Shown: piece after piece, positions 9,923 to 21,513 of the stretch
Position numbering within the stretch: the stretch's first letter is position 1
Layout of the letters: every line of letters begins with the position of its first letter
Assembly (NCBI GenBank): GCA_963930655.1
Contig: OZ005608.1
Location: 12,524,001-12,588,000 of the forward strand
Direction: 5' to 3'
Length of the DNA stretch: 64,000 nt
DNA from: Myrica gale
Lineage: Eukaryota; Streptophyta; Magnoliopsida; Fagales; Myricaceae
The notes under the pieces: model-generated
The model's database searches: none
Seen by the model: only the letters and a program-made list of their open reading frames with translations
What the model was told of the DNA's origin: nothing
Position numbers and translations under genes: made by a program

Positions 9923-10041
9923 GGGTGCGATCATACCAGCACTAATGCACCGGATCCCATCAGAACTCCGCAGTTAAGCGTGCTTGGGCGAGAGTAGTAC
10001 TAGGATGGGTGACCTCCTGGGAAGTCCTCGTGTTGCACCCC
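9923..10041 (+). rRNA. 5S rRNA gene copy 26 (class C, exact consensus)
   Basis: T52, A55, G97 and an intact 3' end: one of three copies matching the plant consensus throughout, with complete upstream elements. -7 is A, as for class B, while the 3' half and period (397) are as for class A. It could be ancestral or a B/A crossover product. It sits between an A and a B copy. Confidence 0.97.
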
Positions 10042-10319
10042 AACATCTTTTTTCCCGCCCCCGAGAAGATTTTCGTGCGGAAAAAATATTTATCTGAACG
10101 GGATTAGATTTCTGCCGGTATTTGAAAACACTCCACTTTTCCGGTGCGAAAAACGAAGACGAAAACTACACGACGAAATTTTGATTTTTCAAAAACTCGG
10201 ATATTTTTTTGTCGCAATTCGGCGCGAAAAAGCTCTTTCAGCGACGTTGAATACCCGTGAATGGATGTATTTCCCCTGTGAGAGGGATCCATATAAGAAA
10301 TCATTGCAACAAACATAAC

Positions 10320-10434
10320 GGGTGCGATCATACCAGCACTAATGCACCGGATCCCATCAGAACTCCGCAGTTAAGCGTGCTTGGGCGAGAGTAGTACTAG
10401 GATGGGTGACCTCCTTGGAAGTCCTCGTGTTGCC
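10320..10434 (+). rRNA. 5S rRNA gene copy 27 (class B)
   Basis: -7 A, period 393. Confidence 0.9.
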
Positions 10435-10712
10435 AACATCTTTTTTCCCGCCCCCGAGAAGATTTTCGTGCGGAAAAAATATTTATCTGAACGGGATTAG
10501 ATTTCTGCCGGTATTTGAAAACACTCCACTTTTCCGGTGCGAAAAACGAAGACGAAAACTACACGACGAAATTTTGATTTTTCAAAAACTCGGATATTTT
10601 TTTGTCGCAATTCGGCGCGAAAAAGCTCTTTCAGCGACGTTGAATACCCGTGAATGGATGTATTTCCCCTGTGAGAGGGATCCATATAAGAAATCATTGC
10701 AACAACCATAAC

Positions 10713-10831
10713 GGGTGCGATCATACCAGCACTAATGCACCGGATCCCATCAGAACTCCGCAGGTATGCGTGCTTGGGCGAGAGTAGTACTAGGATGGGT
10801 GACCTCCTGGGAAGTCCTCGTGTTGCACCCC
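10713..10831 (+). rRNA. 5S rRNA gene copy 28 (class A)
   Basis: -7 C, period 397. Confidence 0.95.
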
Positions 10832-11109
10832 AACATCTTTTTTCCCGCCCCCGAGAAGATTTTCGTGCGGAAAAAATATTTATCTGAACGGGATTAGATT
10901 TCTGCCGGTATTTGAAAACACTCCACTTTTCCGGTGCGAAAAACGAAGACGAAAACTACACGACGAAATTTTGATTTTTCAAAAACTCGGATATTTTTTT
11001 GTCGCAATTCGGCGCGAAAAAGCTCTTTCAGCGACGTTGAATACCCGTGAATGGATGTATTTCCCCTGTGAGAGGGATCCATATAAGAAATCATTGCAAC
11101 AAACATAAC

Positions 11110-11224
11110 GGGTGCGATCATACCAGCACTAATGCACCGGATCCCATCAGAACTCCGCAGTTAAGCGTGCTTGGGCGAGAGTAGTACTAGGATGGGTGAC
11201 CTCCTTGGAAGTCCTCGTGTTGCC
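11110..11224 (+). rRNA. 5S rRNA gene copy 29 (class B)
   Basis: -7 A, period 393. Confidence 0.9.
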
Positions 11225-11502
11225 AACATCTTTTTTCCCGCCCCCGAGAAGATTTTCGTGCGGAAAAAATATTTATCTGAACGGGATTAGATTTCTGCCG
11301 GTATTTGAAAACACTCCACTTTTCCGGTGCGAAAAACGAAGACGAAAACTACACGACGAAATTTTGATTTTTCAAAAACTCGGATATTTTTTTGTCGCAA
11401 TTCGGCGCGAAAAAGCTCTTTCAGCGACGTTGAATACCCGTGAATGGATGTATTTCCCCTGTGAGAGGGATCCATATAAGAAATCATTGCAACAACCATA
11501 AC

Positions 11503-11621
11503 GGGTGCGATCATACCAGCACTAATGCACCGGATCCCATCAGAACTCCGCAGGTATGCGTGCTTGGGCGAGAGTAGTACTAGGATGGGTGACCTCCTGG
11601 GAAGTCCTCGTGTTGCACCCC
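11503..11621 (+). rRNA. 5S rRNA gene copy 30 (class A)
   Basis: -7 C, period 397. Confidence 0.95.
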
Positions 11622-11899
11622 AACATCTTTTTTCCCGCCCCCGAGAAGATTTTCGTGCGGAAAAAATATTTATCTGAACGGGATTAGATTTCTGCCGGTA
11701 TTTGAAAACACTCCACTTTTCCGGTGCGAAAAACGAAGACGAAAACTACACGACGAAATTTTGATTTTTCAAAAACTCGGATATTTTTTTGTCGCAATTC
11801 GGCGCGAAAAAGCTCTTTCAGCGACGTTGAATACCCGTGAATGGATGTATTTCCCCTGTGAGAGGGATCCATATAAGAAATCATTGCAACAAACATAAC

Positions 11900-12014
11900 G
11901 GGTGCGATCATACCAGCACTAATGCACCGGATCCCATCAGAACTCCGCAGTTAAGCGTGCTTGGGCGAGAGTAGTACTAGGATGGGTGACCTCCTTGGAA
12001 GTCCTCGTGTTGCC
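11900..12014 (+). rRNA. 5S rRNA gene copy 31 (class B)
   Basis: -7 A, period 393. Confidence 0.9.
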
Positions 12015-12292
12015 AACATCTTTTTTCCCGCCCCCGAGAAGATTTTCGTGCGGAAAAAATATTTATCTGAACGGGATTAGATTTCTGCCGGTATTTGAAA
12101 ACACTCCACTTTTCCGGTGCGAAAAACGAAGACGAAAACTACACGACGAAATTTTGATTTTTCAAAAACTCGGATATTTTTTTGTCGCAATTCGGCGCGA
12201 AAAAGCTCTTTCAGCGACGTTGAATACCCGTGAATGGATGTATTTCCCCTGTGAGAGGGATCCATATAAGAAATCATTGCAACAACCATAAC

Positions 12293-12411
12293 GGGTGCGA
12301 TCATACCAGCACTAATGCACCGGATCCCATCAGAACTCCGCAGGTATGCGTGCTTGGGCGAGAGTAGTACTAGGATGGGTGACCTCCTGGGAAGTCCTCG
12401 TGTTGCACCCC
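12293..12411 (+). rRNA. 5S rRNA gene copy 32 (class A)
   Basis: -7 C, period 397. Confidence 0.95.
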
Positions 12412-12689
12412 AACATCTTTTTTCCCGCCCCCGAGAAGATTTTCGTGCGGAAAAAATATTTATCTGAACGGGATTAGATTTCTGCCGGTATTTGAAAACA
12501 CTCCACTTTTCCGGTGCGAAAAACGAAGACGAAAACTACACGACGAAATTTTGATTTTTCAAAAACTCGGATATTTTTTTGTCGCAATTCGGCGCGAAAA
12601 AGCTCTTTCAGCGACGTTGAATACCCGTGAATGGATGTATTTCCCCTGTGAGAGGGATCCATATAAGAAATCATTGCAACAAACATAAC

Positions 12690-12804
12690 GGGTGCGATCA
12701 TACCAGCACTAATGCACCGGATCCCATCAGAACTCCGCAGTTAAGCGTGCTTGGGCGAGAGTAGTACTAGGATGGGTGACCTCCTTGGAAGTCCTCGTGT
12801 TGCC
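12690..12804 (+). rRNA. 5S rRNA gene copy 33 (class B)
   Basis: -7 A, period 393. Confidence 0.9.
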
Positions 12805-13082
12805 AACATCTTTTTTCCCGCCCCCGAGAAGATTTTCGTGCGGAAAAAATATTTATCTGAACGGGATTAGATTTCTGCCGGTATTTGAAAACACTCCACT
12901 TTTCCGGTGCGAAAAACGAAGACGAAAACTACACGACGAAATTTTGATTTTTCAAAAACTCGGATATTTTTTTGTCGCAATTCGGCGCGAAAAAGCTCTT
13001 TCAGCGACGTTGAATACCCGTGAATGGATGTATTTCCCCTGTGAGAGGGATCCATATAAGAAATCATTGCAACAACCATAAC

Positions 13083-13201
13083 GGGTGCGATCATACCAGC
13101 ACTAATGCACCGGATCCCATCAGAACTCCGCAGGTATGCGTGCTTGGGCGAGAGTAGTACTAGGATGGGTGACCTCCTGGGAAGTCCTCGTGTTGCACCC
13201 C
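13083..13201 (+). rRNA. 5S rRNA gene copy 34 (class A)
   Basis: -7 C, period 397. Confidence 0.95.
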
Positions 13202-13479
13202 AACATCTTTTTTCCCGCCCCCGAGAAGATTTTCGTGCGGAAAAAATATTTATCTGAACGGGATTAGATTTCTGCCGGTATTTGAAAACACTCCACTTTT
13301 CCGGTGCGAAAAACGAAGACGAAAACTACACGACGAAATTTTGATTTTTCAAAAACTCGGATATTTTTTTGTCGCAATTCGGCGCGAAAAAGCTCTTTCA
13401 GCGACGTTGAATACCCGTGAATGGATGTATTTCCCCTGTGAGAGGGATCCATATAAGAAATCATTGCAACAAACATAAC

Positions 13480-13594
13480 GGGTGCGATCATACCAGCACT
13501 AATGCACCGGATCCCATCAGAACTCCGCAGTTAAGCGTGCTTGGGCGAGAGTAGTACTAGGATGGGTGACCTCCTTGGAAGTCCTCGTGTTGCC
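13480..13594 (+). rRNA. 5S rRNA gene copy 35 (class B)
   Basis: -7 A, period 393. Confidence 0.9.
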
Positions 13595-13872
13595 AACATC
13601 TTTTTTCCCGCCCCCGAGAAGATTTTCGTGCGGAAAAAATATTTATCTGAACGGGATTAGATTTCTGCCGGTATTTGAAAACACTCCACTTTTCCGGTGC
13701 GAAAAACGAAGACGAAAACTACACGACGAAATTTTGATTTTTCAAAAACTCGGATATTTTTTTGTCGCAATTCGGCGCGAAAAAGCTCTTTCAGCGACGT
13801 TGAATACCCGTGAATGGATGTATTTCCCCTGTGAGAGGGATCCATATAAGAAATCATTGCAACAACCATAAC

Positions 13873-13991
13873 GGGTGCGATCATACCAGCACTAATGCAC
13901 CGGATCCCATCAGAACTCCGCAGGTATGCGTGCTTGGGCGAGAGTAGTACTAGGATGGGTGACCTCCTGGGAAGTCCTCGTGTTGCACCCC
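13873..13991 (+). rRNA. 5S rRNA gene copy 36 (class A)
   Basis: -7 C, period 397; spacer returns to ACATGACG. Confidence 0.95.
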
Positions 13992-14269
13992 AACATCTTT
14001 TTTCCCGCCCCCGAGAAGATTTTCGTGCGGAAAAAATATTTATCTGAACGGGATTAGATTTCTGCCGGTATTTGAAAACACTCCACTTTTCCGGTGCGAA
14101 AAACGAAGACGAAAACTACATGACGAAATTTTGATTTTTCAAAAACTCGGATATTTTTTTGTCGCAATTCGGCGCGAAAAAGCTCTTTCAGCGACGTTGA
14201 ATACCCGTGAATGGATGTATTTCCCCTGTGAGAGGGATCCATATAAGAAATCATTGCAACAAACATAAC

Positions 14270-14388
14270 GGGTGCGATCATACCAGCACTAATGCACCGG
14301 ATCCCATCAGAACTCCGCAGTTAAGCGTGCTTGGGCGAGAGTAGTACTAGGATGGGTGACCTCCTGGGAAGTCCTCGTGTTGCACCCC
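14270..14388 (+). rRNA. 5S rRNA gene copy 37 (class C, exact consensus)
   Basis: Second exact-consensus copy, again placed A-C-B with -7 A and period 397, like copy 26. Confidence 0.97.
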
Positions 14389-14666
14389 AACATCTTTTTT
14401 CCCGCCCCCGAGAAGATTTTCGTGCGGAAAAAATATTTATCTGAACGGGATTAGATTTCTGCCGGTATTTGAAAACACTCCACTTTTCCGGTGCGAAAAA
14501 CGAAGACGAAAACTACACGACGAAATTTTGATTTTTCAAAAACTCGGATATTTTTTTGTCGCAATTCGGCGCGAAAAAGCTCTTTCAGCGACGTTGAATA
14601 CCCGTGAATGGATGTATTTCCCCTGTGAGAGGGATCCATATAAGAAATCATTGCAACAAACATAAC

Positions 14667-14781
14667 GGGTGCGATCATACCAGCACTAATGCACCGGATC
14701 CCATCAGAACTCCGCAGTTAAGCGTGCTTGGGCGAGAGTAGTACTAGGATGGGTGACCTCCTTGGAAGTCCTCGTGTTGCC
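14667..14781 (+). rRNA. 5S rRNA gene copy 38 (class B)
   Basis: -7 A; period 392 because one A is missing from TTTTTCAAAAC in the spacer. Confidence 0.9.
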
Positions 14782-15058
14782 AACATCTTTTTTCCCGCCC
14801 CCGAGAAGATTTTCGTGCGGAAAAAATATTTATCTGAACGGGATTAGATTTCTGCCGGTATTTGAAAACACTCCACTTTTCCGGTGCGAAAAACGAAGAC
14901 GAAAACTACACGACGAAATTTTGATTTTTCAAAACTCGGATATTTTTTTGTCGCAATTCGGCGCGAAAAAGCTCTTTCAGCGACGTTGAATACCCGTGAA
15001 TGGATGTATTTCCCCTGTGAGAGGGATCCATATAAGAAATCATTGCAACAACCATAAC

Positions 15059-15177
15059 GGGTGCGATCATACCAGCACTAATGCACCGGATCCCATCAGA
15101 ACTCCGCAGGTATGCGTGCTTGGGCTAGAGTAGTACTAGGATGGGTGACCTCCTGGGAAGTCCTCGTGTTGCACCCC
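15059..15177 (+). rRNA. 5S rRNA gene copy 39 (class A)
   Basis: Adds G68T in the intermediate element (GGGCTAGAG). -7 C, period 397. Confidence 0.93.
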
Positions 15178-15455
15178 AACATCTTTTTTCCCGCCCCCGA
15201 GAAGATTTTCGTGCGGAAAAAATATTTATCTGAACGGGATTAGATTTCTGCCGGTATTTGAAAACACTCCACTTTTCCGGTGCGAAAAACGAAGACGAAA
15301 ACTACATGACGAAATTTTGATTTTTCAAAAACTCGGATATTTTTTTGTCGCAATTCGGCGCGAAAAAGCTCTTTCAGCGACGTTGAATACCCGTGAATGG
15401 ATGTATTTCCCCTGTGAGAGGGATCCATATAAGAAATCATTGCAACAAACATAAC

Positions 15456-15570
15456 GGGTGCGATCATACCAGCACTAATGCACCGGATCCCATCAGAACT
15501 CCGCAGTTAAGCGTGCTTGGGCGAGAGTAGTACTAGGATGGGTGACCTCCTTGGAAGTCCTCGTGTTGCC
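15456..15570 (+). rRNA. 5S rRNA gene copy 40 (class B)
   Basis: -7 A, period 393; spacer has GCTCTTGCAG instead of GCTCTTTCAG. Confidence 0.9.
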
Positions 15571-15848
15571 AACATCTTTTTTCCCGCCCCCGAGAAGATT
15601 TTCGTGCGGAAAAAATATTTATCTGAACGGGATTAGATTTCTGCCGGTATTTGAAAACACTCCACTTTTCCGGTGCGAAAAACGAAGACGAAAACTACAC
15701 GACGAAATTTTGATTTTTCAAAAACTCGGATATTTTTTTGTCGCAATTCGGCGCGAAAAAGCTCTTGCAGCGACGTTGAATACCCGTGAATGGATGTATT
15801 TCCCCTGTGAGAGGGATCCATATAAGAAATCATTGCAACAACCATAAC

Positions 15849-15967
15849 GGGTGCGATCATACCAGCACTAATGCACCGGATCCCATCAGAACTCCGCAGG
15901 TATGCGTGCTTGGGCGAGAGTAGTACTAGGATGGGTGACCTCCTGGGAAGTCCTCGTGTTGCACCCC
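15849..15967 (+). rRNA. 5S rRNA gene copy 41 (class A)
   Basis: -7 C, period 397. Confidence 0.95.
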
Positions 15968-16245
15968 AACATCTTTTTTCCCGCCCCCGAGAAGATTTTC
16001 GTGCGGAAAAAATATTTATCTGAACGGGATTAGATTTCTGCCGGTATTTGAAAACACTCCACTTTTCCGGTGCGAAAAACGAAGACGAAAACTACACGAC
16101 GAAATTTTGATTTTTCAAAAACTCGGATATTTTTTTGTCGCAATTCGGCGCGAAAAAGCTCTTTCAGCGACGTTGAATACCCGTGAATGGATGTATTTCC
16201 CCTGTGAGAGGGATCCATATAAGAAATCATTGCAACAAACATAAC

Positions 16246-16360
16246 GGGTGCGATCATACCAGCACTAATGCACCGGATCCCATCAGAACTCCGCAGTTAA
16301 GCGTGCTTGGGCGAGAGTAGTACTAGGATGGGTGACCTCCTTGGAAGTCCTCGTGTTGCC
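16246..16360 (+). rRNA. 5S rRNA gene copy 42 (class B)
   Basis: -7 A, period 393; last B of the dimer domain. Confidence 0.9.
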
Positions 16361-16638
16361 AACATCTTTTTTCCCGCCCCCGAGAAGATTTTCGTGCGGA
16401 AAAAATATTTATCTGAACGGGATTAGATTTCTGCCGGTATTTGAAAACACTCCACTTTTCCGGTGCGAAAAACGAAGACGAAAACTACACGACGAAATTT
16501 TGATTTTTCAAAAACTCGGATATTTTTTTGTCGCAATTCGGCGCGAAAAAGCTCTTTCAGCGACGTTGAATACCCGTGAATGGATGTATTTCCCCTGTGA
16601 GAGGGATCCATATAAGAAATCATTGCAACAACCATAAC

Positions 16639-16757
16639 GGGTGCGATCATACCAGCACTAATGCACCGGATCCCATCAGAACTCCGCAGGTATGCGTGCT
16701 TGGGCGAGAGTAGTACTAGGATGGGTGACCTCCTGGGAAGTCCTCGTGTTGCACCCC
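16639..16757 (+). rRNA. 5S rRNA gene copy 43 (class A)
   Basis: -7 C, period 397. Confidence 0.95.
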
Positions 16758-17035
16758 AACATCTTTTTTCCCGCCCCCGAGAAGATTTTCGTGCGGAAAA
16801 AATATTTATCTGAACGGGATTAGATTTCTGCCGGTATTTGAAAACACTCCACTTTTCCGGTGCGAAAAACGAAGACGAAAACTACATGACGAAATTTTGA
16901 TTTTTCAAAAACTCGGATATTTTTTTGTCGCAATTCGGCGCGAAAAAGCTCTTTCAGCGACGTTGAATACCCGTGAATGGATGTATTTCCCCTGTGAGAG
17001 GGATCCATATAAGAAATCATTGCAACAAACATAAC

Positions 17036-17154
17036 GGGTGCGATCATACCAGCACTAATGCACCGGATCCCATCAGAACTCCGCAGTTAAGCGTGCTTGG
17101 GCGAGAGTAGTACTAGGATGGGTGACCTCCTTGGAAGTCCTCGTGTTGCACCCC
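17036..17154 (+). rRNA. 5S rRNA gene copy 44 (class D)
   Basis: First D copy: consensus box A, T97, intact 3' end. It looks like class B before the deletion. Period 396, followed by spacer S2. Confidence 0.95.
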
Positions 17155-17431
17155 AACATCTTTTTTCCCGCCCCCGAGAAGATTTTCGTGCGGAAAAATA
17201 TTTATCTGAACGGGATTAGATTTCCGCCGGTATTTGGAAACACTCCACTTTTCCGGTGCGAAAAAAGAAGACGAAAACTACATGACGAAATTTTAATTTT
17301 TCAAAAACTCGGATATTTTTTTGTCGCAATTCGGCGCGAAAAAGCTCTTTCAGCGACGTTGAATACCCGTGAATGGATGTATTTCCCCTGTGAGAGGGAT
17401 CCATATAAGAAATCATTGCAACAACCATAAC
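17155..17431 (+). other. 5S intergenic spacer, type S2 (example)
   Basis: This is a second spacer type. Marks are TCCGCCGG followed by TTTGGAAAC, GAAAAAAGAAGACG in place of GAAAAACGAAGACG, and ATTTTAATTTTT. It follows T97 copies at 17036, 19807, 20601, 22983, 24174, 24968, 25762 and many in 55-60 kb. The intact CpG in TCCGCC, against TCTGCC in S1, suggests S2 keeps the older state at that site. This example is 277 bp because one A is missing from the GCGGAAAAA run. Confidence 0.8.
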
Positions 17432-17550
17432 GGGTGCGATCATACCAGCACTAATGCACCGGATCCCATCAGAACTCCGCAGGTATGCGTGCTTGGGCGA
17501 GAGTAGTACTAGGATGGGTGACCTCCTGGGAAGTCCTCGTGTTGCACCCC
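17432..17550 (+). rRNA. 5S rRNA gene copy 45 (class A)
   Basis: -7 C, period 397; following spacer has ACAAAGACG. Confidence 0.95.
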
Positions 17551-17828
17551 AACATCTTTTTTCCCGCCCCCGAGAAGATTTTCGTGCGGAAAAAATATTT
17601 ATCTGAACGGGATTAGATTTCTGCCGGTATTTGAAAACACTCCACTTTTCCGGTGCGAAAAACAAAGACGAAAACTACAGGACGAAATTTTGATTTTTCA
17701 AAAACTCGGATATTTTTTTGTCGCAATTCGGCGCGAAAAAGCTCTTTCAGCGACGTTGAATACCCGTGAATGGATGTATTTCCCCTGTGAGAGGGATCCA
17801 TATAAGAAATCATTGCAACAAACATAAC

Positions 17829-17947
17829 GGGTGCGATCATACCAGCACTAATGCACCGGATCCCATCAGAACTCCGCAGTTAAGCGTGCTTGGGCGAGAG
17901 TAGTACTAGGATGGGTGACCTCCTTGGAAGTCCTCGTGTTGCACCCC
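17829..17947 (+). rRNA. 5S rRNA gene copy 46 (class D)
   Basis: -7 A, period 397. Confidence 0.95.
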
Positions 17948-18225
17948 AACATCTTTTTTCCCGCCCCCGAGAAGATTTTCGTGCGGAAAAAATATTTATC
18001 TGAACGGGATTAGATTTCTGCCGGTATTTGAAAACACTCCACTTTTCCGGTGCGAAAAACGAAGACGAAAACTACACGACGAAATTTTGATTTTTCAAAA
18101 ACTCGGATATTTTTTTGTCGCAATTCGGCGCGAAAAAGCTCTTTCAGCGACGTTGAATACCCGTGAATGGATGTATTTCCCCTGTGAGAGGGATCCATAT
18201 AAGAAATCATTGCAACAACCATAAC

Positions 18226-18344
18226 GGGTGCGATCATACCAGCACTAATGCACCGGATCCCATCAGAACTCCGCAGGTATGCGTGCTTGGGCGAGAGTAG
18301 TACTAGGATGGGTGACCTCCTGGGAAGTCCTCGTGTTGCACCCC
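18226..18344 (+). rRNA. 5S rRNA gene copy 47 (class A)
   Basis: -7 C, period 397; spacer has TACAGGACG, as after copies 45 and 60. Confidence 0.95.
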
Positions 18345-18622
18345 AACATCTTTTTTCCCGCCCCCGAGAAGATTTTCGTGCGGAAAAAATATTTATCTGA
18401 ACGGGATTAGATTTCTGCCGGTATTTGAAAACACTCCACTTTTCCGGTGCGAAAAACGAAGACGAAAACTACAGGACGAAATTTTGATTTTTCAAAAACT
18501 CGGATATTTTTTTGTCGCAATTCGGCGCGAAAAAGCTCTTTCAGCGACGTTGAATACCCGTGAATGGATGTATTTCCCCTGTGAGAGGGATCCATATAAG
18601 AAATCATTGCAACAAACATAAC

Positions 18623-18741
18623 GGGTGCGATCATACCAGCACTAATGCACCGGATCCCATCAGAACTCCGCAGTTAAGCGTGCTTGGGCGAGAGTAGTAC
18701 TAGGATGGGTGACCTCCTTGGAAGTCCTCGTGTTGCACCCC
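18623..18741 (+). rRNA. 5S rRNA gene copy 48 (class D)
   Basis: Gene intact, but the trailer lacks AAC, so the T6 begins 4 bases after the gene end (period 394). Confidence 0.94.
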
Positions 18742-19016
18742 ATCTTTTTTCCCGCCCCCGAGAAGATTTTCGTGCGGAAAAAATATTTATCTGAACGGGA
18801 TTAGATTTCTGCCGGTATTTGAAAACACTCCACTTTTCCGGTGCGAAAAACGAAGACGAAAACTACACGACGAAATTTTGATTTTTCAAAAACTCGGATA
18901 TTTTTTTGTCGCAATTCGGCGCGAAAAAGCTCTTTCAGCGACGTTGAATACCCGTGAATGGATGTATTTCCCCTGTGAGAGGGATCCATATAAGAAATCA
19001 TTGCAACAACCATAAC

Positions 19017-19135
19017 GGGTGCGATCATACCAGCACTAATGCACCGGATCCCATCAGAACTCCGCAGGTATGCGTGCTTGGGCGAGAGTAGTACTAGGAT
19101 GGGTGACCTCCTGGGAAGTCCTCGTGTTGCACCCC
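19017..19135 (+). rRNA. 5S rRNA gene copy 49 (class A)
   Basis: -7 C, period 397. Confidence 0.95.
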
Positions 19136-19413
19136 AACATCTTTTTTCCCGCCCCCGAGAAGATTTTCGTGCGGAAAAAATATTTATCTGAACGGGATTA
19201 GATTTCTGCCGGTATTTGAAAACACTCCACTTTTCCGGTGCGAAAAACGAAGACGAAAACTACATGACGAAATTTTGATTTTTCAAAAACTCGGATATTT
19301 TTTTGTCGCAATTCGGCGCGAAAAAGCTCTTTCAGCGACGTTGAATACCCGTGAATGGATGTATTTCCCCTGTGAGAGGGATCCATATAAGAAATCATTG
19401 CAACAAACATAAC

Positions 19414-19528
19414 GGGTGCGATCATACCAGCACTAATGCACCGGATCCCATCAGAACTCCGCAGTTAAGCGTGCTTGGGCGAGAGTAGTACTAGGATGGG
19501 TGACCTCCTTGGAAGTCCTCGTGTTGCC
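19414..19528 (+). rRNA. 5S rRNA gene copy 50 (class B)
   Basis: Lone B copy between 17 and 28 kb; -7 A, period 393. Confidence 0.9.
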
Positions 19529-19806
19529 AACATCTTTTTTCCCGCCCCCGAGAAGATTTTCGTGCGGAAAAAATATTTATCTGAACGGGATTAGATTTCT
19601 GCCGGTATTTGAAAACACTCCACTTTTCCGGTGCGAAAAACGAAGACGAAAACTACACGACGAAATTTTGATTTTTCAAAAACTCGGATATTTTTTTGTC
19701 GCAATTCGGCGCGAAAAAGCTCTTTCGGCGACGTTGAATACCCGTGAATGGATGTATTTCCCCTGTGAGAGGGATCCATATAAGAAATCATTGCAACAAC
19801 CATAAC

Positions 19807-19925
19807 GGGTGCGATCATACCAGCACTAATGCACCGGATCCCATCAGAACTCCGCAGGTATGCGTGCTTGGGCGAGAGTAGTACTAGGATGGGTGACCTC
19901 CTTGGAAGTCCTCGTGTTGCACCCC
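19807..19925 (+). rRNA. 5S rRNA gene copy 51 (class E)
   Basis: Box A as class A, position 97 as class D: a recombinant combination. -7 C, period 397, spacer S2. Confidence 0.94.
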
Positions 19926-20203
19926 AACATCTTTTTTCCCGCCCCCGAGAAGATTTTCGTGCGGAAAAAATATTTATCTGAACGGGATTAGATTTCCGCC
20001 GGTATTTGGAAACACTCCACTTTTCCGGTGCGAAAAAAGAAGACGAAAACTACATGACGAAATTTTAATTTTTCAAAAACTCGGATATTTTTTTGTCGCA
20101 ATTCGGCGCGAAAAAGCTCTTTCAGCGACGTTGAATACCCGTGAATGGATGTATTTCCCCTGTGAGAGGGATCCATATAAGAAATCATTGCAACAACCAT
20201 AAC

Positions 20204-20322
20204 GGGTGCGATCATACCAGCACTAATGCACCGGATCCCATCAGAACTCCGCAGGTATGCGTGCTTGGGCGAGAGTAGTACTAGGATGGGTGACCTCCTG
20301 GGAAGTCCTCGTGTTGCACCCC
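20204..20322 (+). rRNA. 5S rRNA gene copy 52 (class A)
   Basis: -7 C, period 397. Confidence 0.95.
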
Positions 20323-20600
20323 AACATCTTTTTTCCCGCCCCCGAGAAGATTTTCGTGCGGAAAAAATATTTATCTGAACGGGATTAGATTTCTGCCGGT
20401 ATTTGAAAACACTCCACTTTTCCGGTGCGAAAAACAAAGACGAAAACTACATGACGAAATTTTGATTTTTCAAAAACTCGGATATTTTTTTGTCGCAATT
20501 CGGCGCGAAAAAGCTCTTTCAGCGACGTTGAATACCCGTGAATGGATGTATTTCCCCTGTGAGAGGGATCCATATAAGAAATCATTGCAACAAACATAAC

Positions 20601-20719
20601 GGGTGCGATCATACCAGCACTAATGCACCGGATCCCATCAGAACTCCGCAGTTAAGCGTGCTTGGGCGAGAGTAGTACTAGGATGGGTGACCTCCTTGGA
20701 AGTCCTCGTGTTGCACCCC
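20601..20719 (+). rRNA. 5S rRNA gene copy 53 (class D)
   Basis: -7 A, period 397, spacer S2 follows. Confidence 0.95.
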
Positions 20720-20997
20720 AACATCTTTTTTCCCGCCCCCGAGAAGATTTTCGTGCGGAAAAAATATTTATCTGAACGGGATTAGATTTCCGCCGGTATT
20801 TGGAAACACTCCACTTTTCCGGTGCGAAAAAAGAAGACGAAAACTACATGACGAAATTTTAATTTTTCAAAAACTCGGATATTTTTTTGTCGCAATTCGG
20901 CGCGAAAAAGCTCTTTCAGCGACGTTGAATACCCGTGAATGGATGTATTTCCCCTGTGAGAGGGATCCATATAAGAAATCATTGCAACAACCATAAC

Positions 20998-21116
20998 GGG
21001 TGCGATCATACCAGCACTAATGCACCGGATCCCATCAGAACTCCGCAGGTATGCGTGCTTGGGCGAGAGTAGTACTAGGATGGGTGACCTCCTGGGAAGT
21101 CCTCGTGTTGCACCCC
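20998..21116 (+). rRNA. 5S rRNA gene copy 54 (class A)
   Basis: -7 C, period 397; GGTTTTTG mark in the following spacer. Confidence 0.95.
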
Positions 21117-21394
21117 AACATCTTTTTTCCCGCCCCCGAGAAGATTTTCGTGCGGAAAAAATATTTATCTGAACGGGATTAGATTTCTGCCGGTTTTTGA
21201 AAACACTCCACTTTTCCGGTGCGAAAAACAAAGACGAAAACTACATGACGAAATTTTGATTTTTCAAAAACTCGGATATTTTTTTGTCGCAATTCGGCGC
21301 GAAAAAGCTCTTTCAGCGACGTTGAATACCCGTGAATGGATGTATTTCCCCTGTGAGAGGGATCCATATAAGAAATCATTGCAACAAACATAAC

Positions 21395-21513
21395 GGGTGC
21401 GATCATACCAGCACTAATGCACCGGATCCCATCAGAACTCCGCAGTTAAGCGTGCTTGGGCGAGAGTAGTACTAGGATGGGTGACCTCCTTGGAAGTCCT
21501 CGTGTTGCACCCC
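21395..21513 (+). rRNA. 5S rRNA gene copy 55 (class D)
   Basis: -7 A, period 397; following spacer is the first with the CCTC mark. Confidence 0.95.

Larger units (their letters stand above)
52..17035 (+). repeat. Dimeric higher-order repeat domain (A-B, 790 bp)
   Basis: Class A (397-bp unit) and class B (393-bp unit) alternate, giving a 790-bp period, with -7 C before A and -7 A before B. The pattern slips with a B-B step at 2029-2422, at 4003-4396-4790 and at 5580-5973, and with inserted class C copies at 9923 and 14270. It ends at 17036, where class D and spacer S2 begin. Confidence 0.9.

Noticed and set aside
17216-17665. Longer minus-strand ORFs of 149 to 154 codons
   Set aside because: They span a spacer, a whole 5S gene and the next spacer where single-base changes open the frame. 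The reading frame crosses an rRNA gene in antisense.
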